A model generated the notes under the pieces. It was given only the letters and a program-made list of their open reading frames with translations. It was not told where the DNA came from and did not search any database. From JAATFS01 sp037145635 (GTDB lineage: Bacteria; Pseudomonadota; Gammaproteobacteria; Xanthomonadales; Xanthomonadaceae), in contig JBBCXB010000009.1 in NCBI GenBank assembly GCA_037145635.1, forward strand, positions 45,591 through 109,590: a stretch of 64,000 nucleotides of DNA, read 5' to 3'. The position numbers and the translations under genes were made by a program. Positions 52,232 through 61,348 of this stretch are shown piece after piece. The first letter of the stretch is position 1. The number at the start of each line of letters is the position of its first letter.

Positions 52232-55054
52232 ATGAGCGGGACGGTCGATCGCCGCGGCTTCCTGCGCGGGCTGGGGCTGCTGGCCGGTGCGGTGCCGCTG
52301 CTGGCCCGCGCCGGCGGTGCGGCCGGCCATGCGAACGGTGAAGCCGCGCCCGCAGGCGTGGCCGCGCCGCCCGCAGGCGCCGCGCTGCCCGCCGACGGCA
52401 GTGCGCCGCTGCGCTGGCTGCCGGGCCACGCGCCGGCCGCGTTCGCCGGCGTCACCTGGGGCACGCCCTGGCCGCAGGGCCGTGTGCCGGGCGACGCCGG
52501 CTTCGCGCTGCGCGACGCCGACGGTCGCGCGCTGCCGGTGCAGAGCTGGCCGCTGGCGCGCTGGCCGGACGGGTCGCTGAAGTGGAGCGCGCACGCGCTG
52601 GCGCCCACCGTGCCGGTGGCCGCCGGCTACACGCTGTCGCCGCTGCCCGCGGGCGCGCCCCGGGGCCCTGCGCGGGGGCCGCGCGTGCAGGCCAGCACCC
52701 AGGGCGACGAGGTGATCGTCGATACCGGGCCGCTGCGGGTGGCGGTGCCGCGGCAGGGCCCGCAGCTGTTGCGGGAGGTCCGGCGCCGTGGCGCGCCGGC
52801 GCTGGGCGAGGGCCACCTGCGGCTGCAGATCCAGGGCGATCCCGACGCCGCCACCCTGCAGCGGCGCGACTACCGCGGCCATACCGAGCAGGTCACCGTC
52901 GAGCAGGCCGGCCCGCAGCGTGCGGTGCTGGCGATCCGCGGCCGCCACCGTGCCGACGACGGCCAGGCGCGCCTGCCGTTCGTGCTGCGGCTGTACTTCT
53001 ACGCCGGCTCCACGGCGGTCCGCATCGTGCACACGCTGGTCTACGACGCCGACGAGCACCGCGAGTTCGTGTGCGGCGTGGGCCTGCGCTTTTCCACGCC
53101 GCTGGCCGCGCCGCTGCACGACCGCCACGTGCGCTTCGTCGGGGCCGACGGCGGCGTGTTCGCCGAGGCGGTGCGCGGGCTCAGCGGGCTGCGCCGCGAC
53201 CCCGGCACCGCCATCGTCCAGGCCCAGCGCGAGGGCCGCGCCACGCCGCCGCTGGAGCGGTTCCCGCCTCTGGTGGGGCAACGCCTGGCCTACGTGCCGG
53301 CGTTCGGCAGCTACCGGCTGCTGCAGGCGCACCCGGACGGCTTCGCCGTGGACAAGCGCACGGCCGCCGGGCAGGGCTGGCTGCATGCGGCCAGCGGCAC
53401 GCGCGCGTCCGGCACCGGCTACCTGGGCACTCCGCAGGGCGGGGTGGCGTTCGGCATCCGCAACTTCTGGCAGAGCTATCCCGGCCAGCTCGACATCGAG
53501 GACGCGCACACCGCGCAGGCCCAGGTCACCCTGTGGCTGTGGGCACCGCAGGCGCCGCCGATGGACCTGCGCTTCTACCACGACGGCGCCGGCCAGGACG
53601 ACTTCGCGCACCAGCGCGAGGCGCTGGAGATCACCTACGAGGACTACGAGCCCGGCTTCGGCTCGCCGCTCGGCGTGGCCCGCACCAGCGAACTGCAGCT
53701 GGAGTTCCTCGACGCCACGCCGGGCAACGCCGAGCTGGTGCGCATCGCCGAGCGCATCGCCGAGCCACCGCAGCTGGTGGCCACGCCGGCGCACCTGCAC
53801 GCGGCCGGCGCGTTCGGCCCGCAGTGGTCGCCGGCGCCGGCGGCCAACGCCGCCGCGCAGGCCCTGGAGACGCAGCTGGCCTGGTACTTCCACTTCTACC
53901 GCCAGGAGGTCGAGCAGCGGCGCTGGTACGGCTTCTGGGACTACGGCGACGTGATGCACAGCTACGACGGCGACCGCCACGTGTGGCGCTACGACGTCGG
54001 TGGCTACGCCTGGGACAATTCCGAGCTGAGCACCGACCTGTGGCTGTGGTACTACTTCCTGCGCAGCGGCCGCCAGGACGTGTTCCGCATGGTCGAGGCC
54101 ATGACCCGGCACACCGGCGAGGTCGACGTCCACCATCTCGGCCGCTTTGCGCCGCTGGGCTCGCGCCAAAATGTGCGCCACTGGGGCGACAGCGCCAAGC
54201 AGCTGCGCATCTCCACCGCGGCCAACCGCCGCTTCCTGTACTACCTCACCGCCGACGAGCGCACCGGCGAGCTGCTGCGCGAGCAGGTCGAGGCGCTGCG
54301 CACGCTGCAGCGCGTGCTGCCGGGGCGCAAGATCGGCCAGCAACCGGCCGCCGCGCCGGGCAGCGCCAGCCTCTACTTCGGCACCGACTGGGGCGCGATC
54401 GCCGCGGCGTGGCTGACCGAATGGGAGCGCACCGGCGATCCGGCGCTCGCGCAGCGGCTGCGCGCCAGCATGGGTTCCATCGCCGCGCAGCCGCATGGCT
54501 TCTTCACCGGCGTCGCCGACATGGACCTGGACAGCGGCCGCTTCGCGCGCAGCCCGAGCGATGCGCTCTACGTCTCGCACCTCAGTGCCGCGTTCGGCCT
54601 GGCCGAGATCTGCGCGGAACTGCTGCAGTGCCTGCCGGAGCCGGCGTTCGAGCGCGCCTGGCTGGACTACTGCCGGCTCTACAACGCCGGCGCGGACGCG
54701 CAGCGCCAGGCACTGGGGCAGGCCCTTCCGCGGCTCAACCTCGCGCAGGGCCACGCACGGCTGACCGCCTACGCCGGCTACCGCCTGCATGACGAGGCCC
54801 TGCGCCAGCGCGCCTGGCGCGAGTTCCAGGCCGGCGCCGGCGGCATCGCACGGCCCAGCCAGCGGCTGCGACGGATCGTGCCGCCGGCGGTGCTCGTCGC
54901 CGTGGACGAGGCCGAGCCGGTGTCCGGCATCGACCGCGCCTCTGGCAGCACCGGCGCCGACAACCTGTCCACCAACGCGGTCGCGCAATGGTCGCTGAGC
55001 GCGATGGCGCTGCTGGCGCTGGCCGGCCCGCCGCCGGACGCGCCCGCGCAATGA
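52232..55054 (+). CDS. Tat-exported exo-rhamnogalacturonan lyase-like protein (PL26/YetA type)
   Basis: A 940-residue protein with a Tat signal (DRRGFLRGLGLLAGAVPLLA, residues 6-25), an N-terminal RIFT-barrel-like domain (WGTPWPQGRVPGDAGFALRD, WPDGSLKWSAHA), a central beta-sandwich (LRLYFYAGSTAVRIVHTLVY) and a C-terminal alpha/alpha toroid (YGFWDYGDVMHSYDGDRHVW, YDVGGYAWDNSELSTDLWLW). This three-part layout is that of the PcRGLX/YetA family (PL26), exo-acting lyases of rhamnogalacturonan I. Lyase activity is inferred; catalytic residues are not assigned. Its stop overlaps the DUF6250 start as ATGA. Confidence 0.82.
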   Translation: MSGTVDRRGFLRGLGLLAGAVPLLARAGGAAGHANGEAAPAGVAAPPAGAALPADGSAPLRWLPGHAPAAFAGVTWGTPWPQGRVPGDAGFALRDADGRALPVQSWPLARWPDGSLKWSAHALAPTVPVAAGYTLSPLPAGAPRGPARGPRVQASTQGDEVIVDTGPLRVAVPRQGPQLLREVRRRGAPALGEGHLRLQIQGDPDAATLQRRDYRGHTEQVTVEQAGPQRAVLAIRGRHRADDGQARLPFVLRLYFYAGSTAVRIVHTLVYDADEHREFVCGVGLRFSTPLAAPLHDRHVRFVGADGGVFAEAVRGLSGLRRDPGTAIVQAQREGRATPPLERFPPLVGQRLAYVPAFGSYRLLQAHPDGFAVDKRTAAGQGWLHAASGTRASGTGYLGTPQGGVAFGIRNFWQSYPGQLDIEDAHTAQAQVTLWLWAPQAPPMDLRFYHDGAGQDDFAHQREALEITYEDYEPGFGSPLGVARTSELQLEFLDATPGNAELVRIAERIAEPPQLVATPAHLHAAGAFGPQWSPAPAANAAAQALETQLAWYFHFYRQEVEQRRWYGFWDYGDVMHSYDGDRHVWRYDVGGYAWDNSELSTDLWLWYYFLRSGRQDVFRMVEAMTRHTGEVDVHHLGRFAPLGSRQNVRHWGDSAKQLRISTAANRRFLYYLTADERTGELLREQVEALRTLQRVLPGRKIGQQPAAAPGSASLYFGTDWGAIAAAWLTEWERTGDPALAQRLRASMGSIAAQPHGFFTGVADMDLDSGRFARSPSDALYVSHLSAAFGLAEICAELLQCLPEPAFERAWLDYCRLYNAGADAQRQALGQALPRLNLAQGHARLTAYAGYRLHDEALRQRAWREFQAGAGGIARPSQRLRRIVPPAVLVAVDEAEPVSGIDRASGSTGADNLSTNAVAQWSLSAMALLALAGPPPDAPAQ

Positions 55055-55677
55055 GCGCGGCAGCGGCCCCGCGCCTGCTGCTGGCCGACGACTTCGGCTG
55101 GCGCCGCCCGTGGCGCTGGGTGGTCGAGGCCGAGCAGCCGGCACGCTCGCGCGTGTACGTGCGCGGCGGGCGGCTGTGGCTGGACAGCCGCGCCGGCCTC
55201 ACCGTGTGGCTGGACCGGCGCCTGTCCGGCCGCTACTGCATCGAGTACGAGCGCGAAGTGTTCGCCGCGCGCGCGGGCGACGACAACGCCCGGCTGTCGG
55301 ACCTCAACCAGTTCTGGGCCGCGCACGACCCGCGGCGGCCGCGGCTGTTCACCCGCCGCGGCGCCCTGGCCGAATACGACGCGCTGTCGCTCTACTACGT
55401 GGGCTTCGGCGGCAACGGCAACACCACCACGCGCTTCCGCCGCTACGACGGCCTCGGCGCGCGCCCGCTGCTGGCCGAGTACACCGACCCGGCGCACCTG
55501 CTGCAGGCCGGCCGCCGCTACCGCATCCGCATCGAGGTCGATCCCGGCGGCACCGCGTTCCACGTCGACGGCGAGCGCTGGTTCGCGCATCGCGGCGCGG
55601 TCGGGGCGGGCTGTTTCGGCTTCCGCACCACCGGGTCGCGGCAGGCCATCGGGGCGTTCCGGATCACCGCCGGCTAG
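55051..55677 (+). CDS. DUF6250 protein, translationally coupled to the lyase
   Basis: A 208-residue protein without a clear signal peptide. DDFGWRRPWRWVVEAEQPAR, GRYCIEYEREVF, SDLNQFWAAHDPR and SLYYVGFGGNGNTTTRFRRY match DUF6250, a jelly-roll (laminin G/concanavalin-like) domain frequent in pectin loci. Start ATG overlaps the lyase stop (55051-55054). It may bind or process the oligosaccharide product. The lack of an export signal beside a Tat-exported lyase is notable; it could be cytoplasmic, or co-exported with its partner. Confidence 0.8.
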   Translation: MSAAAAPRLLLADDFGWRRPWRWVVEAEQPARSRVYVRGGRLWLDSRAGLTVWLDRRLSGRYCIEYEREVFAARAGDDNARLSDLNQFWAAHDPRRPRLFTRRGALAEYDALSLYYVGFGGNGNTTTRFRRYDGLGARPLLAEYTDPAHLLQAGRRYRIRIEVDPGGTAFHVDGERWFAHRGAVGAGCFGFRTTGSRQAIGAFRITAG

Positions 55678-55786
55678 GCCCGCCGGACGGCCTCGCTGTA
55701 CCGGCCGGTATTGTTTTGCAGTGCAGCGTGCAACCTGCAGAAAACCCGCGCACTATGATTGCGCATCCCGACGTGGGGGAGGGAGC

Positions 55787-55823
55787 AAAGCCCACTTGCA
55801 GTTCGCTGCAAGTGGGCTTTTTT
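55787..55823 (+). terminator. UUCG-capped terminator after the pectin locus
   Basis: A perfect 15-bp stem: AAAGCCCACTTGCAG (55787-55801), loop TTCG (55802-55805) and the matching right arm (55806-55820), followed by T to 55823. It closes the lyase/DUF6250 operon 109 bases after its last stop and lies 55 bases before glnE. A -10-like TATGAT at 55754-55759 would allow a short RNA of about 60 bases ending here. Confidence 0.85.
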
Positions 55824-55878
55824 GTGCCCCATCCTACGCCACGCGGCACGGCCGCGGCACAGCTGCCAGAATCGGCCC

Positions 55879-58704
55879 ATGTCTGCCGCCGCCGATGTTT
55901 CCGCCACCCACCTTCCCGCCCTCGTCGACCGCGCCGTCGCGCGCCTGCGGCAGGCCCTGCCCCCCGGCCAGGCCTGGCCGGACGCCCCGTTCGAGGCGCC
56001 GCTGCGCCAGGCGGCGCTGGCCAGCGATTTCCTGGTCGACACCCTGGCCCGCCAGCCGGACCTGATCGCTCGCTTCGCGCAACCGGATCCGGCGCCGCTG
56101 CCGCCGCCGGTGCTGGACCCGGCGCAGCCGACCCAGTGGCCCGCGCAGCTGCGCCGCTTCCGCGCCGCCGCGTCCGCGCGGCTGGTGTGGCGCGACGTGC
56201 TCGGCCTGGACGACGTGGACGCCACCCTGGCCGGCAGCACGCAGCTGGCCGAGACCTGCCTGGGCCTGGCGCTGGCGGCGCTGGAACAGCAGTTCGGCGC
56301 ACGCCACGGCCAGGTGCGCGACGCCGACGGCCGCGCGCAGCGGCTGGTGGTGTTCGGCCTCGGCAAGCTCGGCGGCGGCGAGCTGAACTTCTCCTCCGAC
56401 GTGGACCTGGTCTACGCCTACCCGCAGGGCGGCGAGTCCGACGGTGCCCGCGCGCTCGCGGCCGAGGAATACTTCGCGCGGCTGGGCCAGCAGCTGGCGC
56501 GGCTGCTCGACGAGACCACCGCCGACGGCTTCTGCCACCGCGTCGACCTGCGCCTGCGCCCGTTCGGCGGGGCCGGGCGCGTGGCGCTGTCGTTCGCCGG
56601 CATGGACCAGTACTTCCAGCGCGAGGGCCGCGACTGGGAGCGGTATGCCTGGCTGAAGGCGCGCGCGGTGGCCGGCGACATCGACGCCGGCGAGGCCTGG
56701 CTGGCGACGCTGCGCCCGTTCGTCTACCGCCGCTACCTCGACTACACCGCGCTCGACGGCCTGCGCGAGATGAAGGCCGCGATCACCGCCGAGGTCGCGC
56801 GCCACGACCGCCTGGACGACATCAAGCGCGGCCCCGGCGGCATCCGCGAGATCGAGTTCCTGGTGCAGTCGCTGCAGCTGATCCGCGGCGGCCGCGAGCC
56901 GGCGCTGCGCGAGCGCCGGCTGCTGCCCGCGCTGCAGGCGCTGGTCGCCCTGGGCCAGGTCGATCTGGCCGATGGCGCCGCGCTGGCCGAGGCGTACCGC
57001 TTCCTGCGCCGGGTCGAGAACCGCCTGCAGATGCTGCGCGACGCGCAGACCCACGCACTGCCGCACGACCCGCGCGACCGCGAGCGCATCGCCCGCGGCC
57101 TGGGCCACGCCGACTGGGACGCGTTGAGGCAGGCGCTGCAGCAGGTGCGCGAGCGCGTGTCCGCCGAGTTCGCGCACCTGCTGGCGCCGCGCCGGCGCCA
57201 GCAGGCGCCGGACGCGACCGCGCACTACTGGCGCACGCTGCCGGACGGCGACGCCGGGCCGCTGGCGGAGATGGGCTTCGCCGACCCGGCGACCGCGCAC
57301 CAGTCGCTGGGCGATTTCGCGCGGTCGCTGGGCGTGCGCGCGCTGTCGGACGGCGCGCGTGCGCGGCTGGACCGGGTGATGCCGGCGCTGCTGCACGCGG
57401 CCACGCATGCGTCGCAGCCCGACGCCGCGCTGCGGCGCGTGCTCGGCCTGCTGCAGGCCACGCTGCGCCGCACCAGCTACCTCGCCCTGCTCGACGAGCA
57501 GCCCAGCGCGCTCGCGCGCCTGGTGGACGTGCTCTCGCGCAGCGCCCTGCTGTCCGAGCGCCTGGCCGCGCATCCGCTGCTGCTCGACGAACTGCTCGAC
57601 ACCCGCATCGCCGGACCGCTGCCCGACCGCGGCGCGCTGCAACAGGCCTGCGCCGGTACCCTGGCGATCGAGGACCCGGAGGCCGCGCTGCGCGAACTCA
57701 ACGAGCGCCGGCTCGCGCTCAGCTTCCGCATCGCGCTCGCCACCCTCGACGGGCGCCAGTCCGCGGTGGACAGCACGCGGCAGCTGGCGTGGCTGGCCGA
57801 GTCGGTGGTGCAGGCGGTGCTAGCGCTCGCCCGCCAGCAACTGCAGGCCAGCCATGGCGGCCTGCCCGGCGGCGCGTTCGCGATCATCGGCTACGGCAGC
57901 CTGGGCGGCCTGGAGCTGGGCTTCGGCTCGGACCTGGACCTGGTGTTCCTGTACGACGCGCCCGCGGGCGTGGAGGCCTCCGACGGCGCGCGGCCGCTGG
58001 AGACCGGGCGCTGGTTCGCGCGGCTGGCGCAGAAGGTGATGGCGCTGCTCGGCGCCGAGACTGGCGCCGGGCGCCTGTACGACATCGACGTGCGGCTGCG
58101 CCCGGACGGCGGCAAGGGCGCGCTGGTGTCCTCGCTGGCCAGCTACCGCGACTACCAGCGCGAGCGCGCCTGGACCTGGGAACACCAGGCCCTGGTGCGC
58201 GCGCGCGGCGTGGCCGGCGACGCGCCGCTGCTGGCGGCCTTCGAGCAGGTGCGCAGCGCCACGCTGGCGCGCACCCGCGAGGCCGGCGCGCTGCGCGGCG
58301 ACGTGGACCACATGCGCGCGCGCATGCGCGCCGAGCTGGACCGCAGCGACGCGGCGCGCTTCGACCTCAAGCAGGGCGCCGGCGGCCTGGTCGACCTGGA
58401 ATTCCTGGTGCAGACCGGCGTGCTCGCGCAGGCGGCGCAGCACCCGGCGGTGCTGCCGCCGCGCGACACCCCGGCCCTGATCGACGCGCTGGCGCAGGCG
58501 CGCTGGCTGGCCCCGGCCACCGCCCAGGTCCTGCACGAGGCCCACGCCACCCTGGTCGAGGCGGGCCTGGCCTGCACCCTCGACCGCCGCCCGCGCCTGG
58601 TCGCCGCGGCCGCGCCGATCGCGCTGGCGCGTGCCGCCATCGTCGAGGCCACCCGCAGCCACGGCCTCGACTTCCCCGCCAGCAAGCGCGACCCCGCGGC
58701 CTGA
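55879..58704 (+). CDS. glnE: Glutamine synthetase adenylyltransferase/deadenylase
   Basis: GlnE, 941 residues, adds AMP to and removes it from glutamine synthetase according to nitrogen status. It has two nucleotidyltransferase domains: the N-terminal adenylyl-removing one with FGLGKLGGGELNFSSDVDLV (about residues 158-178) and the C-terminal adenylylating one with GYGSLGGLELGFGSDLDLVF (about 670-690). Each is followed by its helical domain (IKRGPGGIREIEFLVQSLQL; DLKQGAGGLVDLEFLVQTGV). The length and both GSDxD motifs are intact, so both activities are expected. Confidence 0.96.
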   Translation: MSAAADVSATHLPALVDRAVARLRQALPPGQAWPDAPFEAPLRQAALASDFLVDTLARQPDLIARFAQPDPAPLPPPVLDPAQPTQWPAQLRRFRAAASARLVWRDVLGLDDVDATLAGSTQLAETCLGLALAALEQQFGARHGQVRDADGRAQRLVVFGLGKLGGGELNFSSDVDLVYAYPQGGESDGARALAAEEYFARLGQQLARLLDETTADGFCHRVDLRLRPFGGAGRVALSFAGMDQYFQREGRDWERYAWLKARAVAGDIDAGEAWLATLRPFVYRRYLDYTALDGLREMKAAITAEVARHDRLDDIKRGPGGIREIEFLVQSLQLIRGGREPALRERRLLPALQALVALGQVDLADGAALAEAYRFLRRVENRLQMLRDAQTHALPHDPRDRERIARGLGHADWDALRQALQQVRERVSAEFAHLLAPRRRQQAPDATAHYWRTLPDGDAGPLAEMGFADPATAHQSLGDFARSLGVRALSDGARARLDRVMPALLHAATHASQPDAALRRVLGLLQATLRRTSYLALLDEQPSALARLVDVLSRSALLSERLAAHPLLLDELLDTRIAGPLPDRGALQQACAGTLAIEDPEAALRELNERRLALSFRIALATLDGRQSAVDSTRQLAWLAESVVQAVLALARQQLQASHGGLPGGAFAIIGYGSLGGLELGFGSDLDLVFLYDAPAGVEASDGARPLETGRWFARLAQKVMALLGAETGAGRLYDIDVRLRPDGGKGALVSSLASYRDYQRERAWTWEHQALVRARGVAGDAPLLAAFEQVRSATLARTREAGALRGDVDHMRARMRAELDRSDAARFDLKQGAGGLVDLEFLVQTGVLAQAAQHPAVLPPRDTPALIDALAQARWLAPATAQVLHEAHATLVEAGLACTLDRRPRLVAAAAPIALARAAIVEATRSHGLDFPASKRDPAA

Positions 58705-58880
58705 GCTGCAGGCCCGGTCCGTGGTCAGATCGCAAGCGGCGGATGGGGGCAGGCCGAGGCGGGCAGGGGGCGAGGCCCGTGGCCCTGCGTCAGCCCAAGT
58801 GCCAGCGTCGGCGTCCACGCGCCGGAGTGATCATGGGCGGGGCTTAGGCGCCTCCGCGCCGCACCAGCGCTCCGCTTCTA

Positions 58881-58965
58881 CGATTCCCGATTCCCGATTC
58901 CCTGCTTCTAACGAATCCCCACTCCCGAATCCCGATTCCCGGCCTCTAACGAATCCCGATTCCCG
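58881..58965 (-). repeat. Three C-rich heptamer blocks at the 3' end of the YhhQ-type gene
   Basis: Blocks at 58881-58902 (three units like GATTCCC), 58914-58940 and 58951-58965, separated by a repeated linker GCTTCTAACG / GCCTCTAACG. All are G-rich on the minus strand. Unlike the three operon sites, no oppositely oriented partner is seen. The second and third blocks lie inside the YhhQ reading frame and encode its final residues. Confidence 0.85.
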
Positions 58966-59513
58966 GCCTCCCCTCCCATCCGCCACAGCAGTGCCCGGAA
59001 CGGCGCCAGCAGGAACATCCCGATGCCCAGCTTCACCGCCAGGTCGCCGGCGGCCCAGCTCACCCACGGCAGCGCCGAACCGGCGAACGCGATCGACCAG
59101 AAGATCGTGGTGTCCAGCGTCGCGCTGCAGGTGGTCGCCACCATCGGCGCGCGCCACCAGTGGCCGCGGCGCAGGCGGTCGAACACGGTGATGTCCAGCA
59201 GCTGCGCGGCGATGAACGCCAGGCACGACGCCGCCGCGATCCGCGGCGTGGCGAGCCACACCGACAGCGCCACCGCCAGCGCGAAGCCGCACCACGCCAC
59301 CTTGCGCGCCGCGCGCGGGCCGAAGCGGCGGTTGATGAGGTTGCTGACCAGGAACGCCACCGGATAAGAGAACGCGCCCCAGGTCAGCCAGTCGTTGATC
59401 GGGTACTGCACCAGCACGTTGGACAGCAGCACCACCGCGCCCATGGCCGCCACCGCCCACAGCAGCGCGCGCAGGGTCAGCGGGGCGAAGACGTAAGCGG
59501 GGCGGGGCGACAT
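58908..59513 (-). CDS. YhhQ-type queuosine precursor transporter (VUT family) with repeat-encoded C-terminus
   Basis: A 201-residue membrane protein with six hydrophobic segments. VLVQYPINDWLTWGAFSYPV, the AFIAAQLLDITVFDRLRR segment and CSATLDTTIFWSIAFAG are hallmarks of the YhhQ/VUT family that imports the queuosine precursor preQ0/preQ1. Residues from about 184 (GNRDSLEAGNRDSGVGIR) are encoded by GGGAATC-type heptamers and are unlike family members, so the original 3' end was probably replaced or extended by the array. The core transporter looks intact. Confidence 0.87.
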   Translation of the reverse strand: MSPRPAYVFAPLTLRALLWAVAAMGAVVLLSNVLVQYPINDWLTWGAFSYPVAFLVSNLINRRFGPRAARKVAWCGFALAVALSVWLATPRIAAASCLAFIAAQLLDITVFDRLRRGHWWRAPMVATTCSATLDTTIFWSIAFAGSALPWVSWAAGDLAVKLGIGMFLLAPFRALLWRMGGEAGNRDSLEAGNRDSGVGIR

Positions 59514-59586
59514 GGCGGCGGCCGGGGGCGGGGAAGCCGCGGATTATCCCTGCTGCCGCGGAGCCGGGCCAGGCGCGGCCCGGGCG

Positions 59587-60549
59587 CTAGGCCAGCCGCG
59601 CGGCCACCGCGGCGGCGATGCGCGCGGTCTCGCGCAGCGGCGTGGCGGCCGTGGCCGGGTCCAGCAGCGCCTCCGCCGAGCACAGCCGGCCGTGCCCCCG
59701 CAGCGCCCGCAGGTAGCCGGCGAGGCGGCCGTCGGCGCAGTCGCCGAACGCGGCGGCCACCGGCACCGCGGTCGCGCAGGCCTCCGACAGCAGGTTCACC
59801 GAGTCGGCGGTGGCGACCACGGCATCGGCCCAGCCGAGCAGGCCGGGGTAGGGGTTGGGGCCGTCCCGCGCATCGCACCACAGCACCCCCGGCCCGGTGC
59901 CCACGGCCTGGCGCAGCACCGCCACCGCGGCGGCGGGCGTGCGCCGCGAGGTGCTCGCCAACACGCTGCCGCCGCGCGCCTGCACCTGCGCCCGCAGCGT
60001 GCGGCACAGCGCGGCCAGCGCATCGGGTTGCCACGGTACCTGCGGCGTGGGGCCGCCCACCAGCAGCGCCAGCCGCGGGCCGGGCAGCCGGCCCAGCGCC
60101 GGGAACGCCGCGCGCCCCTGTGCCAGCCAGGCGTCGTCCACCGGGTGGAGGCTGCCCAGCATCGTCAGCACGTTGGGCCCGCGCAGGCGGTCGTGCTCGG
60201 GCACTACCAGCAGGTCCCACCGCCGCGGGTCCAGCCGCGGATCGAGGATCTGCACCACGCGGCTGCCGCGGGCACGCAGCAGCCGCGTCGCCAGGGCCGC
60301 CTGGCGCCCGCAGCCGATCGCCAGCGCCGGCGGCGCGGGCAGGCGCGTGGCGAAGTCGGCGCCGAAGGCGGCGCGGTCGCCCGGCAGCCGCCGCGGTGCC
60401 AGCCAGCGCCACGGTGCGCGCGGGGACAGCGCCAGTGTTTGGCAGGTGTCGGGGGCGAGTGCGCGCGCCAGCGCATCGGCCTGCCGCGCATTGCCGGCGC
60501 GGCCGTCGCTGAGCGCCCAGACCGCCTGCCATCGTTTCAGATCCGACAT
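59587..60549 (-). CDS. ELM1-family (mitochondrial fission ELM1-like) protein
   Basis: A 320-residue protein. WALSDGRAGNARQADALARA at the start, the mid-region PRLALLVGGPTPQVPW and the C-terminal VVATADSVNLLSEACATAVP are typical of the ELM1/GtrOC1-like family. The fold is that of GT-B glycosyltransferases, and in bacteria these genes often lie near envelope functions; the substrate is unknown. The final region (ADGRLAGYLRALRGHGRL) matches the family. It is divergent from the RutE-type gene. Confidence 0.85.
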   Translation of the reverse strand: MSDLKRWQAVWALSDGRAGNARQADALARALAPDTCQTLALSPRAPWRWLAPRRLPGDRAAFGADFATRLPAPPALAIGCGRQAALATRLLRARGSRVVQILDPRLDPRRWDLLVVPEHDRLRGPNVLTMLGSLHPVDDAWLAQGRAAFPALGRLPGPRLALLVGGPTPQVPWQPDALAALCRTLRAQVQARGGSVLASTSRRTPAAAVAVLRQAVGTGPGVLWCDARDGPNPYPGLLGWADAVVATADSVNLLSEACATAVPVAAAFGDCADGRLAGYLRALRGHGRLCSAEALLDPATAATPLRETARIAAAVAARLA

Positions 60550-60663
60550 AGATTTGTTTCAGAATGCGCGTGTGTTGCAGCAATCGCATCACTCTACACT
60601 GGCGACCTTCACCGCCGGACGCGCATCGCGCGCCCGGCCACGGTCCGGCCACAGGGAGTTTCC

Positions 60664-61254
60664 ATGACAGACGCGCTCAACGATACCGCGCTCGACCAGT
60701 TGTTCCGCACCGCCCGCAGCCAGAACGCCTTCCTCGACACACCGGTCGACGAGGCCACCCTGCGCCGGCTCTACGACCTGTTCAAGTGGGGCCCGACCGC
60801 GGCCAACGGCTCGCCCGCGCGGCTGGTGTTCGTGACCTCGCCCGAGGCCAAGGAGAAGCTGCGCCCGGCGCTGTCCGAGGGCAACCTGGCCAAGACCCTG
60901 GCCGCGCCGGTCACCGTCATCGTCGCCCATGACGAGGACTTCCACGAGAAGCTGCCCTACCTGTTCCCGCATGCCGACGCCAAGAGCTGGTTCGACGGCC
61001 CGCGCGAGGGCCGTGCCGAGTCGGCGTTCCGCAACGGCTCGCTGCAGGGCGCCTACCTGATCCTGGCCGCACGCGCGCTGGGCCTGGATGCGGGCCCGAT
61101 GTCGGGCTTCGACAACGCCCAGGTGGATGCGGCGTTCTTTGCAGGCACCGCGATCAAATCCAATTTCCTGGTCAATCTGGGCTACGGTGACCCGGCGGGG
61201 CTGTTCCCGCGGCTGCCGCGCCTGGGCTTCGACGAAGCCGCGCGCATCGAGTGA
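60664..61254 (+). CDS. rutE: RutE-type nitroreductase / malonic semialdehyde reductase
   Basis: A 196-residue FMN-dependent nitroreductase-family enzyme. LFRTARSQNAFLDTPVDEAT, FKWGPTAANGSPARLVFV, YLILAARALGLDAGPMSGFD and SNFLVNLGYGDPAGLFPR match the RutE/HadB subfamily, which reduces malonic semialdehyde from pyrimidine degradation to 3-hydroxypropionate. The other rut genes are absent, so it probably works as a stand-alone reductase; the substrate is uncertain. Confidence 0.85.
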   Translation: MTDALNDTALDQLFRTARSQNAFLDTPVDEATLRRLYDLFKWGPTAANGSPARLVFVTSPEAKEKLRPALSEGNLAKTLAAPVTVIVAHDEDFHEKLPYLFPHADAKSWFDGPREGRAESAFRNGSLQGAYLILAARALGLDAGPMSGFDNAQVDAAFFAGTAIKSNFLVNLGYGDPAGLFPRLPRLGFDEAARIE

Positions 61255-61348
61255 CCCGCGCTCCGGCGCCCTGCCGTCCCGCCTTCCTACAGCCAGTCCT
61301 CGTCCGTCTGCTGTCCTGCACGTCCCTTTCCATCTACGGAGTCCACCC

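Noticed and set aside
58840..58990. tRNA-like TTCGAATCC segments
   Set aside because: The GGATTCG strings are heptamer units; no cloverleaf, acceptor stem or CCA context can be built around them.
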